NCBI RefSeq assembly: GCF_026212465.1
Contig: NC_080058.1
Span: 15,182,140-15,246,139, forward strand
Direction: 5' to 3'
DNA: 64,000 nucleotides
Source of the DNA: Amaranthus tricolor
Taxonomy: Eukaryota; Streptophyta; Magnoliopsida; Caryophyllales; Amaranthaceae
Part shown: positions 10,967 to 22,500 of the stretch, one piece after another
Layout of the letters: every line of letters begins with the position of its first letter
Position numbering within the stretch: the first letter of the stretch is position 1
Translations under genes and position numbers: made by a program
Notes under the pieces: generated by a model
The model's database searches: none
Seen by the model: only the letters and a program-made list of their open reading frames with translations
What the model was told of the DNA's origin: nothing

Positions 10967-13089
10967 GTGATGGGATTCCCAATGCCTAACTTGGATAAAG
11001 TAGTTTCAAAGACTTCAGCTGAAACACCTTTCGTGAAAATATCCGCTAATTGATCTTCTGATTTTACATGTGGAATACTGATGATCTGCTTCTCCAATTT
11101 TTCCTTTATGAAATGTCTATCAATCTCTACATGTTTCGTTCGATCATGCTGGACAGGATTCTCTGAGATACTAATAGCTGCTTTGTTGTCACAAAATAAC
11201 TTGCATGCTTCTTTTGGTGGGAAATCAAGTTCATGTAAGAGCTTTCTTAGCCATAGTATCTCTGTTATTCCTTTTGCTACTCCCCTAAACTCTACTTCTG
11301 CACTTGATAATGCTACCACCTTCTGTTTCTTACTCCACCAAGTAACCAAGTTTCCCTCTACAAGAGTGAAGTATCCTGATGTAGATTTTCTACTATCTCG
11401 ATCGCCAGCCCAATCTGCATCTGTATAGGCTACAAGGTCGAGATGCCCATTTTTCTTAAAGAAGACTCCTCTATTGCTCGTACCTTTCAAGTACCTCAAG
11501 ATTCTCAGCACAGCTTCCATATGTGAGATCTGTGGTAAGTGCATGAATCGACTTACAACTCCAACTGCATATGATATGTCGGGTCTGGTGTGGGATAGGT
11601 AGATAAGTTTTCCTACCAGTTTCTGGTAGTTCTCTTTTTCAGCTGGTTCTTCTCCAGGTGTTGTTTGGAGCTTATGATTGGTGACTATTGGTGTTTCTGC
11701 TGGTTTACAGTCAAGCATACCTACCTCTGCTAACAGATCTAGGACATACTTCTTTTGATTGATGAAGATTCCCCTTTTTGATCGGAAAACCTCAATTCCT
11801 AGAAAGTACTTTAAGTTTCCTAGATCTTTCATTTCAAACTCCATGAATAATTTTCCCTTAAGTTCCTTTATTTCTTTCTCATCATTTCCAGTTATCACCA
11901 TATCATCCACATAAATGATTAGACATGTAATCTGACCATCCTTTTTCTTTAAAAACAGATTATGGTCAGACTGGCTTTGTATATACCCGAATTCCTTCAT
12001 TGCTGTGGTAAACCTACCGAACCAAGCTCTCGGTGACTGTTTCAAGCCATACAACGCCCTGTTAAGTTTACATCCTTCTCCTGGAGCAAATTCATCTGAG
12101 AAACCGGGTGGAGCATGCATATACACCTCTTCTTCAATCTTGCCATGTAGAAATGCATTCTTTACATCAAACTGATAGAGAGGCCATTCTTTGTTGGCAG
12201 CTATGGAGAATATGACCCTGATGGTGTCTATCTTGGCAACTGGGGAAAAAGTCTCAGAGTAATCAATCCCGTAGGTCTGTGTATACCCCTTTGCCACAAG
12301 TCGTGCTTTGTATCTGTCAATAGTTCCATCTGCAAGATATTTAATTGTAAAGACCCATTTGCAACCTACTGGTTTTTTCTTCTCAGGTAGAATACACTTG
12401 TCCCATGTGTTATTTTTCTTCAACGCTGAGATCTCATCCTCCATTGCTTCTTTCCACCTTGGGTTTTGGAGAGCTTCTTCAGTGCTTCGAGGAAGAGAAC
12501 TTGAGTATAGACTGGTTTGGAATGCAATAGTTGTCTGTGCCAAGTTACTCATCTCTCGGTTAATAGGATACCGGGATCTCTGAGATTCAAACTCTGGATC
12601 ATACCGTCTTGGGGGAACACCTCTTTTGCTTCTTGGAGGTAATTCGTATCTGCATGGAGAATTAACAATACTAGATATATCATTATTAGTTTGAGGCTCT
12701 GGTTCAGATGATACCTCTTGGGTCTCCGAAACAACTTCTTGATCACTGGATGCCTCAGACAAGGTGGGGTCGGCCTGAGGAGAAAGTAATACTATGTTTT
12801 CCGTAGCAATATCTGTGGGATTACCTACTTGGTCTTTGTGGTTCAGATCATTAGTTACAGAATATGTGAGCCAGCTTAAGTCATCATCTGTAGTCTCCCC
12901 CTGAGGACGAAGCTGGGAGTAAAAATAAGAGTGCTCAAAGAAGTCACAATCCATCGTAGTATATAGTTTGTTTTGAGTCGGGTCAAAGCAGCGATATCCC
13001 TTTTGGTTAGTACCATAGCCCACAAAGATACACTTAACGGCCCGGGGTTCAAGTTTATTCCGAACAGGTTTTGGCAAGTGAACAAACAC
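10963..13089 (-). pseudogene. copia Pol: integrase C-terminus, reverse transcriptase and RNase H (708 aa open segment)
   Basis: Residues 1-60 are the integrase C-terminal region (KCIFVGYGTNQKGYRCFDP). A Ser/Glu-rich linker follows. Reverse transcriptase spans about 225-470: KWVFTIKYLADGTIDRYKAR, FDVKNAFLHG with the first catalytic Asp at 308, LNRALYGLKQSPRAW, and YVDD at 393-396 holding the other two catalytic Asp residues. RNase H lies at about 550-690, with TDADWAGDRDSRKSTSGY, SSAEVEFRG and CDNKAAISI. It converts element RNA to DNA. This segment itself is uninterrupted and looks catalytically complete, but its natural start is fused through frameshifts to the integrase upstream, so the ATG at 13089 is not a genuine start. 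Confidence 0.93.
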
Positions 13090-13780
13090 AACACACCCAA
13101 AGATTGGGGGGGTAAGGATTGGAAAGAGGGAACAGTGTTGTAGGTATGAAGGACTTCAAGAGGAGATTTGAACTGAAGGGCTTTGGAGGGTAGTCTGTTT
13201 GTGAGGTAGGTGGCAGAGGCAATGGCTTCAGGCCAAAAATAAGATGGGACATGGGCTTCAAACATAGAGCTCGGCCTATTTCTAGGAGAGTGCGATTCTT
13301 TCTTTCAGCTATGCCATTCTGTTGTGGGGTGTAAGGGCAAGAGGTTTGGTGAATAAGGCCATGGGTAGGGAAGAATTTTTCCATATGTTGGTTCATGTAT
13401 TCCCCCCCATTGTCAGATCGAAGTATCTGAGGTTTGGCTTTAAATTGGGTGCCAATCATGTTATAAAATTTGACAAAAACATCAAACACCTCAGACTTGT
13501 GTCTTAAGAAGTATATCCAACACATTCTAGTACAATCATCAATAATAGAAACAAAGTATGAATAACTCTGTTTATTAAATTCAGGAGCAGGGCCCCAAAC
13601 ATCAGAATGTATTAAAATAAACGGTTCACTGCTATGATTTGAACTAGGAAAGTAGGAATGTTTGTGACTTTTTGCAAGAATACAAGCTTCATAATCTAAG
13701 ACTACAGTACTTTTAACTAATGACGGAAAAAGATGTTTCAGATACCCTAGTGACGGATGTCCAAGACGTCTATGCCACGT
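13055..13780 (-). pseudogene. copia integrase core (frameshifted)
   Basis: Minus-strand reading gives the zinc-binding TWHRRLGHPSLGYL just after the stop that ends the protease segment. Then come HSDVWGPAP (first catalytic Asp), RSDNGGEYMN (second Asp), and TPQQNGIAERKNRTLLEIGR (catalytic Glu). Integrase inserts the DNA copy into the genome. The frame shifts near 13200 to the overlapping segment carrying FWPEAIASATYLTNRLPSKAL, then again near 13090 into the Pol segment. The boundary stop TGA near 13780 replaces what is probably a Trp codon before TWHRRL. Confidence 0.88.
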
Positions 13781-14656
13781 TCATAACTGATGATCTGTGA
13801 ACCCTTGAGCAAGCAAAGTGTGACCCGTTTGAATCGCCTCGTCCACATAGTATAGACTATCACGTTCAGTACCACGACCAATAATCTTCCCTGTCTGAGC
13901 ATCCTGCACAACACAACCGAAAGAAGACATAAGCACAGTACAGTTTAATTTCCGAGTCAATTGACTAATAGACAATAACTTGTGAGATAAGCTAGGAATT
14001 AAAAGACAATTTTTAATTTTGAGAGAGGGAGAAATAGTAACAGGCCCAGCTTGTTCAACACTCACGCACTCCCCATTAGCAGTTTGAATGTAGGTTCGGG
14101 TTTTTGGATGAGTGGATAAAAGATCACGGGGGTCAAAAGTCATAGTATCAGTGGCCCCGCAATCGAATATCCATGGGGATGATAGACAAGGTTTGCATAG
14201 TAGACCAAGTCTATGGGTATTGTAAGTGGGTTTGTGAGTGTTATTAAGAATGGGCCGGTTATGGGGTTGAGAAAATATGGGCTGGTGGGTTTTAATGGGC
14301 TTAGGGTTATTTGAGGGTGAGATTATTAAAGAGTGGGAGTGTGAGTGTTTCCCTTTCCCTTCCCCACTTGTTTCGGCTTTCAGATCCTTCCCCTCCTTCC
14401 CCCTTTCTCTCTCTTCTGATATGTCTCTTTGTGCTTTTTGTTTCGTTTCACCTTCAACGCTATTTCTTTCTTCCTTTGCTTCTGTGTGAGTGGTTAGTTT
14501 GTGGTGGGAGAAGAAGCGCCGGCGGCCAAGTGAGCCTTGCCGCCGGTTCTTGACGGAGCCTTGGTGGCGGCTTTCCGCTGCCGATGTTCCTCCCACCATT
14601 CCGGGAAGCCAATGATTTTGAAACATCCTTCCTTTATATGACGGCTCCCTCCACAA
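13781..14656 (-). pseudogene. copia Gag C-terminus and aspartic protease
   Basis: The N-terminal third is a low-complexity Lys/Glu/His/Ser linker. The protease follows, with the catalytic motif WIFDCGATDTMTFDP (DCGA in place of the commoner DSGA, as in some plant copia lineages), the flap-like ANGECVSVEQAGPVTIS, and CLLIPSLSHKLLSISQL. The tail IGRGTERDSLYYVDE leads to integrase. It cleaves the polyprotein. The frame overlaps the gag segment by about 160 bp, which marks a frameshift near 14500. It ends at a premature TGA. Confidence 0.88.
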
Positions 14657-15449
14657 TGACTACATTTCAGGTGAATTTTATCCTCTATATTACGCCGGAA
14701 TGAGACATCCGACCGGTGTTTAACGACCAACCCACTCCCTATCTCTGAGGGAATTTTTCCCGATGATGAAGTGTGACTCATAATCCCACGCGTTGAGATT
14801 TCTCGTCTGATTGTAGCATAGGCCACTTCCACTGTTGGAAGTGGGTCTTGATGTAGCAAGCCACGCTTTTCTTTGTCAAACGTGTCATGGATTTCGGCCA
14901 AGAATTGAAATAGCCGTTGCTTTTGAATAAAGGTGTTAAAGATTGTTATATCCTCTGCATGTATCATGGGATTTGGTTGTCTTCGATCTATTTCTTTCCA
15001 GATAGTGTTAAGTTTTCCATAAAAGACCTCTAAAGGGTCTTGATTTTTTTTCAAATTATTAGCTTGAGAACTCAGATCGAAGATCTGGAGTTCGTCCCTT
15101 CCACTGCTTAATAGAACTTCGATCCCTCTCCATAAATCTTTTGCAATAGTGTAGTCTAAGAATTGGTTTATAAGGTCTGTACTGATATTCGAAATAATCC
15201 AAGACAAGACTATCGAATCTTTTTGTTTCCATGCTCTGTAATTTGGATCTGAGATGCTAGGAGGATCGTCGATGATGTGATTGAGACGTCCCCTGCATTC
15301 TAAGGCTATATGCATCATTTTGCACCAAGTTGTGTAATTTTGATAATTTAGTTTTTCGGCCAATTTCATTTATTCATTTGTTGAAACAGTTTGAACATTT
15401 GTTCCGTCTGTTCCATGGTTATGAGTTGTTTTGGGTTAGTTTCTGCCAT
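14494..15449 (-). pseudogene. copia Gag with CCHC zinc knuckle
   Basis: The open segment 15369-14494 encodes a copia-type Gag core (NYQNYTTWCKMMHIALECRG, FLDYTIAKDLW, DPLEVFYGKLNTIW) and a zinc knuckle at residues 236-249 (C-X2-C-X4-H-X4-C), which binds element RNA. The likely true start is the ATG at 15449 (MAETNPKQLITMEQTEQ), out of frame with the main segment because of a small indel near 15370 just before MKLAEKL. The C-terminus runs out of frame near 14500. Confidence 0.88.
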
Positions 15450-15522
15450 TGTTCTTAGACAGGTATGTTTTTAGGGTAGATGATGATAATCAATGGTGTT
15501 GTCGGTCCCGGAAAATACCTTT

Positions 15523-15535
15523 GACTCTGATACCA
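15523..15535 (-). other. primer binding site of the copia element (tRNA-Met)
   Basis: Minus-strand TGGTATCAGAGTC abuts the 5' LTR. It is complementary to the 3' end of initiator tRNA-Met apart from the end. Confidence 0.85.
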
Positions 15536-15723
15536 TGAAGTTTTAAGACAATTGATTTTAGGGTTTATGAATACTGTTTTTGTATTGATTTTCATAATTT
15601 ACAGATCCAATATTTATACAAGAATTAGGGCCTAATTAAGGAAAGAAACTAAACTTGGTAAACCAGGAATTACCCTAATTACAATGATCTAAATAAACCA
15701 ACGAATAAATTGATATTTCTACC
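15536..15723 (-). repeat. 5' LTR of the copia element
   Basis: 188 bp, matching 10751-10950 except for a 12-bp deletion and about five substitutions. The terminal CA has become CC. Confidence 0.9.
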
Positions 15724-15728
15724 CTGAA

Positions 15729-16087
15729 TGTTCAAATACGTAGATTTGGTGTTGTGAATACATCTGGAAGAATATTGGGCCGGCAGTCGGCCAGGTTCTG
15801 GCATTTGGGCTTCTGGCGGTGAAGCTTCGATTAAAAATTTATTTGAAAACTATGCACAACTGTCTAAGCACTACAAAATCTGTCATCTTTGCATGCGTTC
15901 AGGAGTTTTGTGATTAAAGATAAATTAAAATAATAATAAAAGCAAATGATTTAAATGATGAATTTATCATTACATTATGATCATTTTTCAGTTGTAATTA
16001 CAAGTATTAAAATAGTTAACAAACGTCCAAATTGTATGACTTTATTGCATGTTCTTCAATGCTTTTAAACAATGTTTGAACAATTTA
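15729..16087. other. intergenic DNA between two retroelements
   Basis: Nothing recognisable. A short G/C-rich patch (GGCCGGCAGTCGGCC) occurs near 15778. Confidence 0.4.
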
Positions 16088-18925
16088 TTAAAAACCTAAT
16101 CCTTTAGATTAATCAAGAGTTAATTGTTGGTGGAAGTTTGTCTTTGTTATCTTGCTAACTTATGCGGTAAGATCATTTGAGAAGATGGTTATGCTTGTAA
16201 AATGCAACAAGGGGTTAGTAGGGCCCTGAATGTTCTTTCGGGGACCCACTCAGGCGCCCAAATTAGTATCAGTCCGAGACAAATTGCCTAATAGGTCTTT
16301 CCAAGAGCATAGTGGCTACAAGGTAGATTACTACTTAGGATTTGTTTAGACGTGAGATCTTTATGATAATCTGACATCTGCTCTATTGAAAATTAATTGA
16401 AATTACTCTCTTAAATTTATAATTGTGTTATCAATGTTATTCAGAAAATCAATATGGGTCCTTGAAATTCGGTTGTAATAACTCTTTAGTAATAAATTAC
16501 TTTAAGTTCTTTGTATCTCTCTCGATAGTAGAATTTTGTTACCTCATTTATGTGCTCTTTGAAAAGTATTTATAGCCCATCATTGTAACATATGTTTTTT
16601 TTAGTGGTCATAAATTTTTTTATAAACTAATATAAATTATATAATATATTATTTATTTTATATATAAAAAAAGAAAAAACTAATAAAAAAATATGTAAAT
16701 AAATAAAATAAAATAAAATAAAAGGAAGTAGTATTGATCTACGTTGAAAGCAAATTGTAACACCAAGCTCAACCTAATGTTGTCGTTTCTAATCAAGTAA
16801 ATTGCTATACGAATATCATAAGGTTCTCCTAATTCTTAAACTATGTTCATCCTCCTCTTTTGTTCCATTAGAAAAATTTAACTATCGTCGACGACCGTAA
16901 CGAATTCAAGCTCGAGCTGTTATTCTTATAAACTGAGGTATACATCCCCTTTTAAAAATTTTTCTTAAAAATATGTTTTAGGAAACAAGATGTGTGCTTT
17001 AGTAAAATTTAATCATTAAGAAGAGTAGAAATAATTGGTTACAGTAGCTTCGTTGTGTTTGAGCTTGCATGTCTTGAGGTCGATATTACTTGAATACTAG
17101 TTGTTTTTTTTTAATTTTCTTTTTATTTTGTTGTAATCTTGTTTGGCTATTAAAAGTAAATAGTTTTGGAAGAAGTTATTTAGGAGTATTAAATTATGTT
17201 AGTATCTAGAGCTATCATTTGTAAAGTTAATCAATCAACTTTAAATACTCACTTAAAATGGTCTAGATAATTAGTAGTGAGAAATTTCAATCTCACGTCA
17301 AGAACTAATTTTAGTAATAAAATAATTATAATGATATTAAAACAATAATAATAATAGATTAAAAATAAGTAAATGATAAATATGATTATAATAAATAAAT
17401 GGATAAAAATATGTGGTTAAAAAAATAAATAAATAAATGGATAAATAAATAAAGTAGTAATAATAAATATTAAAACAAGGAATACATCACAAGTTTAATT
17501 AAGATACAAATATGACAATAGTAAAAGACAGATAATCAGAAATTTCCCTTGTGCGGTTGCCAGAAGGAATACGTAGGGAAGAAAAGGGGCAGTAGCTCGC
17601 TTTGACTTCCAAATAAAATATTAAACAAATATAGCGAATTACAAGAAAGCGAAGGAATTTGCAAAAGACAGTAAGAAAGTCCAAGGTCAGTGCCGTAAGG
17701 GAATGCTAACTTTATTTTTTCGGCCATCTGGCTTTCCGGAGGAATAGAATGTGCCGGTACACCTAAGTGGGGCAGAATGCGGGCAACACCTAGACAAAAG
17801 GTACCAATCCAGGGCGGTAACATTCTTTATGACCCTGGGTGAGAGTGCATGTTCGTGATAACCCGAGACGGCATGCGTTTAAGGAACTGGCTTGGCACGC
17901 TTGCAAGCACTAAAATTTTGAGGTGACGACCTCAGAACTCCATAATTATATAAGTGATTGTGGGAGGAGTTAAAACATTAATAAGATACTAAGCAATTAG
18001 GATCTTAAATAAGTCTCAGAAGAAAAGAAATATGTAATCATTATTAAATTTAATTAGGTTCTTGTTCATTGTTTATTTAATGATATGTATACTTAGCGAA
18101 AGCTGACCTATGTGGCTTTGTTCTTTAAACCTGTTCCTAAATGGGGAGGAGCAAATAATGAAGAAGAGTTGGCAAAAGATGAGTAAGAGACAAGCTGGAG
18201 ATAAATGTGACGATACCAGACTCGGTTGTTACCAAGCTTTTCGTTCCTACCATGGTGAAATTTGTTCAATATTATAATATATTATGTAAAATTATCTTTC
18301 CTAGACTAATATTATGTTTAATCACATAACGGATTATATCACGTCCAGCTATATAATTATGTAACTATTTGAAGTCTGTAAGAACCTTTGTAACTGCTTA
18401 AAAAATGAAACGTTTTCCCTTTTAGTGATATAAGCTTGACTGGTATTACTTAAGTAACAGTCCTGTAAATTACCAGCTCCCGTTATTATATATCATTATT
18501 TATGTTTTAAGTAGTTTTTTGAATTTACGGGCTGTTACAATCATTGTGCATGTAGAACATTCCTTCTGTTATTTCATCGATCCCCAAAATTCCCTTGCAT
18601 GCCACTGTTGTTGTCCTTGACGTGTCAAGCTCTCCTTTACTTTGGTTATTTTTCCTTTATTTTATATGCCGCTCTTTGCTTCTTCTATTAACACCTGTCC
18701 CACTAACTTGTAATAATCTTCAACAGTGGACAAGTGTCTTTCAATCGCACGGGACCTTCTCATGCACTAATACTCCTAATGCACGTTCAATGTTCTTCAA
18801 CCCTCCCAAATAAATTTTGTCGGATTTCCTTCTAATCTTATTAATCTCTCCCAGATTAACGTTAACTTGATCCTCCCAAATAGCTTTCTGATAGAATTAC
18901 TTATAACTAATATTTTACATATACA
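16088..18925 (-). repeat. 3' LTR of the Tat element, interrupted by a solo LTR
   Basis: 16088-16583 and 18545-18925 together align end to end with 31110-31982 (877 against 873 bp). Shared landmarks are GGGGTTAGTAGGGCCC, GGGGACCCACTC and CAAATTGCCTAATAGGTC. The terminal base pair TG seen at 31110 has drifted to TT here. Confidence 0.88.
16584..18539 (+). mobile_element. solo LTR (chromovirus-like, TGTAACA...TGTTACA) in the Tat LTR
   Basis: The 1956-bp insert starts TGTAACATATG and ends GGGCTGTTACA. It is flanked by the 5-bp duplication ATCAT (16579-16583 and 18540-18544). Removing it rejoins the Tat LTR as CCCATCATTGTGCATG, exactly as in the partner LTR. No coding region is present, so this is a solo LTR left by recombination. 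The ORFs at 17499-17823 look like chance. Its ends and AT-rich 5' part (runs of AAATAAAATAAAATAAA) resemble the LTR at 1686-3924 read on the other strand. Confidence 0.9.
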
Positions 18926-18944
18926 ATTTGCCCCCCTAGACCTA
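18926..18944 (-). other. polypurine tract of the Tat element
   Basis: Minus-strand CTAGGGGGGCAAA lies immediately against the 3' LTR start TGTATATG. Confidence 0.75.
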
Positions 18945-19461
18945 GGAATTCTAGTTTAAGAATTCATGGGTTTGTCTTCAACATCAGATACAAGTTTAAA
19001 AAGATTGTCTCTTTCCTGAGCTCATGTAAAAATCAAGCAGACTCTTCCTCATTATTCCTTCGTCTTCAATATTAGATTCGGGTTTGAACAGGTTGTTCAT
19101 CATCTCATCTTTTCTTGTTGAGTTTATTTCTGAATGTCTGAAACAAATCTTCATTCTTCGAATTTCTGGCAATGTGAAAATTTGGGTACTTTGGTCTTTT
19201 TCTTCTTTTAGGAACATCTGCTTCTCTTGGAAATTCTTCTCATCAATTTTCTCTAAATATTTCCCACTTTGTGTAATTTTTCTTGAAAATTGTTGAACAC
19301 ACTACAACTGTTACAGCACACTTTCATCATTATCCCTATTTGGTTATACTATCATTAAATGCACATCCCATCATTATCTCGACTGTTGATCTTCTGTTCA
19401 AATTTCTACGCCCCTTATATGTTGATCTTCTCATTTTAAATGTCCCAATGATTATTTTGTC

Positions 19462-19469
19462 TATAAATA
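19462..19469 (+). promoter_or_regulatory. TATA-like box for the antisense gene
   Basis: TATAAATA lies 124 bp before the ATG at 19593, so a transcript starting about 30 bp downstream would have a leader of about 95 nt. It lies inside the element, not in an LTR. Assignment is by position and sequence only. Confidence 0.45.
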
Positions 19470-19592
19470 TCTTTATACTTGCCTTTATTTCAATTTACGC
19501 TTTCCTTAAACCCTAATTATTCTCAAACATTCTTTAATTCAATTTTTTGCAAACCCTTGTCTTTTTCGATTTACTTTGTATTAACTTCAATA

Positions 19593-22500
19593 ATGGGTTC
19601 CTCAAAGACTTCTCTCAATGAACTAACTTTTGATTTCAGCAAAGAATTAACTGATGCACCAGTTCTTGAGTTTCCTCTTTTTATGCAACCAGAGGTATTA
19701 CCACATGAACCTCCAACTAACTGGCGCATGAAAGCTAACGGCTGGCCACAACTTCAATGGACTGATCCAATCATTCCTCCATCTTTGCAGGGTCTTGAAG
19801 CTATCCACTTCACACCCTTTGACTTGGAGGGTTTTTCTGACACAATGACTAGATTATCGACCACTGGGCTTACATCGCCAACCTTTAAACTGATGGTGGA
19901 GGGTAGGGCTCAATTTGTATTAGAGGACTACTGCCATATCCCAAAAGAAAAGGGATATTTGTGCATGATTGGTGAAGAAGGGATGATGGCCCACGAATAC
20001 ATTGTTTCTGAAACCAACAAAGAAGACATTTTCATTCCTGTATGTATATTCCCTCTTCACCTTTTTTCTCTCAAATTTAATGTCATTTCCATCTTTCCCT
20101 CAACCAACTTCTTCATTAAGCTACTAGGAAGATTATGTCCTTTATCTGGACTTGTGAATACATGAAGCTTCCCTTGACTCTTAATCGTTTTAAGAGTCTT
20201 TTCAAACTGGATGGGAACAAAAACATGCCTTTTATTACTTTTTCTTCAATAAACAGAGCCATGGTCGTCTACCTAGAGCTCAATGACTTTGGGTCTAGAT
20301 GAAATTTTGCATCTTTCTCGTAGAGAAAGACACACCTTTTTATATTTTGTTAAACTAAAAGATAAGAATTTGCCTTCTGGGTGGATTCCTCACGCTGCCA
20401 TATTCTAGCAGGACATCTGCATGTTCCGGGTTGGAATGTCTTTCTGCCAAACTTCTGGTATAATATTGGTTTCCACTTTTTTTTTTAACATATACTAACA
20501 TGTGCTTTTCTTTGTTTATTTCACTGGAACAGGTAGGTAATATGGTTACCTAGAAGACTCTGGGTATTTCTCCTCATGGAAAGTATTACCAGTCTTTTCC
20601 ATGGTCCCCTTTGGCTGACAACACAACTAACAAACATCTTTATTGGATGTGCGTTAGTTGTCTCCCTGTCCCCATCAAAAATTATAAGCAGCGCAGAATC
20701 GCTGCATTATATCATGACCCTCAAGGTCCAACAGAAGCTCCCAGATGGAGGAGGAGTGACATCTGGCCATACAACACTACATATTACATCAGAGAAGGGT
20801 AAGGTCCTCCTCCTCCTACCAAAAAAGAATACAAAGACCTTGAGGCTTGGGTTGATCCCCATCCAAACATTTTTCATGCCTCAGAGCCCTTTATCGAGGG
20901 TGGATCCAAGAAGAATAAAACTAGGGGATTTGCTGCTACTTATAAAGTTGGCCCTTCAACCAAGGGTCCAATCAAAAAGAAAAGAAGCTTGAAGAAGAAG
21001 AAAGACACTGATCTTTCTTCTTTTTAGTCTTAGGAAGGTGATGATCTCCCTCTTCTGGTTACTCCTTGTGCTTACTGCCCACCTGGGAGTTCACAAATTG
21101 TTGTGCTGCTCCCAGATCAAGACTTAGGTGATTAACTACTTGTTAACTGAAGTATTATTTCTTTATATTAACATTCTTCCCTGATATATGACTTGTCATT
21201 TCTTTTCCAGCGAATGCTACTACTTCTACTGCTGAAGCTGCCCCTGCTAAGGCTGCTCCACTTGAGCCTATATAGGAGGAGGTGGTTGAGGATTTTGAAA
21301 CCGTTCCTGAGCATTCATTTGGAACTCAAAATGCTGTTGAGGATGTGAACTCTCCATCTCTATCCGCTTCTCATAGATAGTCAAACATAATTTCTTCCCA
21401 GCTGATGATACTGTGGATAGGTTTTTACAGGGCGCTAAAACAGGTATCTTTATTGATTTTTACTTCCAGCTTTCATTAATCAAGTTATTATTCTCTAATA
21501 TGTTTACTAACCAAATTTAATCTTTCACAGTTGTTGATCAACCAGCTTCCTTTACCGTGTTCCCCACCAATGAAATCTCTCAGATGGAAGGTGATGAAGC
21601 TACTGTTACTGAACCTTCTGACCTATTGACCGAGGAGGCCATGGTCCCAGTAGATGTCACTGTGGACCCTTCTGCTATCCCTGTCCCCCAAGTTGAGGAT
21701 GTGGTTGAAGAAGTACCTATCCTAATAGCTAATGCTAGGATCCAAGTTGAACAACCCTATCTCCTAGCTATCGATGCTGAGGAGATTGTTGATGAGAGCC
21801 CTTCCCATGACTTTCAGCAAGTCATGGAAGGTGAAGTTGAAACTGGGGAAGTCCACCCTACTTCTCCTATCAAGAATCTAGTAGGTGGAGTCCCCAACAC
21901 CACTGAAATAGTTCTTGCTGAAGGTATAACTTTACTTTTCTTTCATCTTTCATTTTCTCTCTTTTTTTTACAACATTTATTTACATTTTCATTGACAGGA
22001 ACACAAAACATAAATATACAGGTTGCTGAAGGTCCTCATCCAGATGAACCACCTTCCTCCAGGAAAAGATTGGATGAGGTTATTACTTCTCAACAATCTG
22101 GGTCCATTGACATCAAGACCAGTGTTGACAGGTTCCTAGAAGGCCCACATCATGATTTTGATGAGGTAATCAGGATGTTCTTCAAATTCTATCTTCATAT
22201 TTGGCTCTTCTGTCACTTTGATCTGCAAAGCTTTCACTAGAAGACTCAAACTCAAGAGACTGAGATTAACACTCTTCAGGCTGAGGTGGAGGGTCTCAGA
22301 GCAAAAAATCTGGCACTAAAGTCTAATTCATCCTCTCTTGCATTTGATTTAGAGGGCTTAAAAGAGAAAAACCAAATCTTGGAGTTTGAGTTGCTTTCTC
22401 ATCAAAACGAAGTAAATAATTGGAAGGGAAATACCCAATTTTTAGAGACTGAACTCAACACTCAACTTGCATTGGTGAATGCTAAGGAGGTTAGAATTTT

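Larger units (their letters stand above)
10751..15723 (-). mobile_element. nearly complete Ty1/copia retrotransposon, about 5 kb
   Basis: The element has two short LTRs (200 and 188 bp), a tRNA-Met-type PBS, a polypurine tract, gag, protease, integrase, reverse transcriptase and RNase H in the copia order, and a perfect CTGAA target duplication. The LTRs differ by about five substitutions and one 12-bp deletion. Coding capacity is broken by a stop at the protease-integrase boundary and by frameshifts near 15370, 14500, 13200 and 13090. It is probably a recently inactivated copy. Flanking DNA reads through as GACCAGCTGAATGTTC, which restores the empty site. The short LTRs and the protease motif DCGATDTM suggest the Ale/Ivana part of the copia tree, not confirmed. 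Confidence 0.93.

Noticed and set aside
19479..19592. Upstream in-frame ATG at 19479 as the start of the antisense protein
   Set aside because: The extension is a hydrophobic, AT-rich leader-like stretch. The ATG at 19593 begins the protein-like sequence and sits well with the TATA box.
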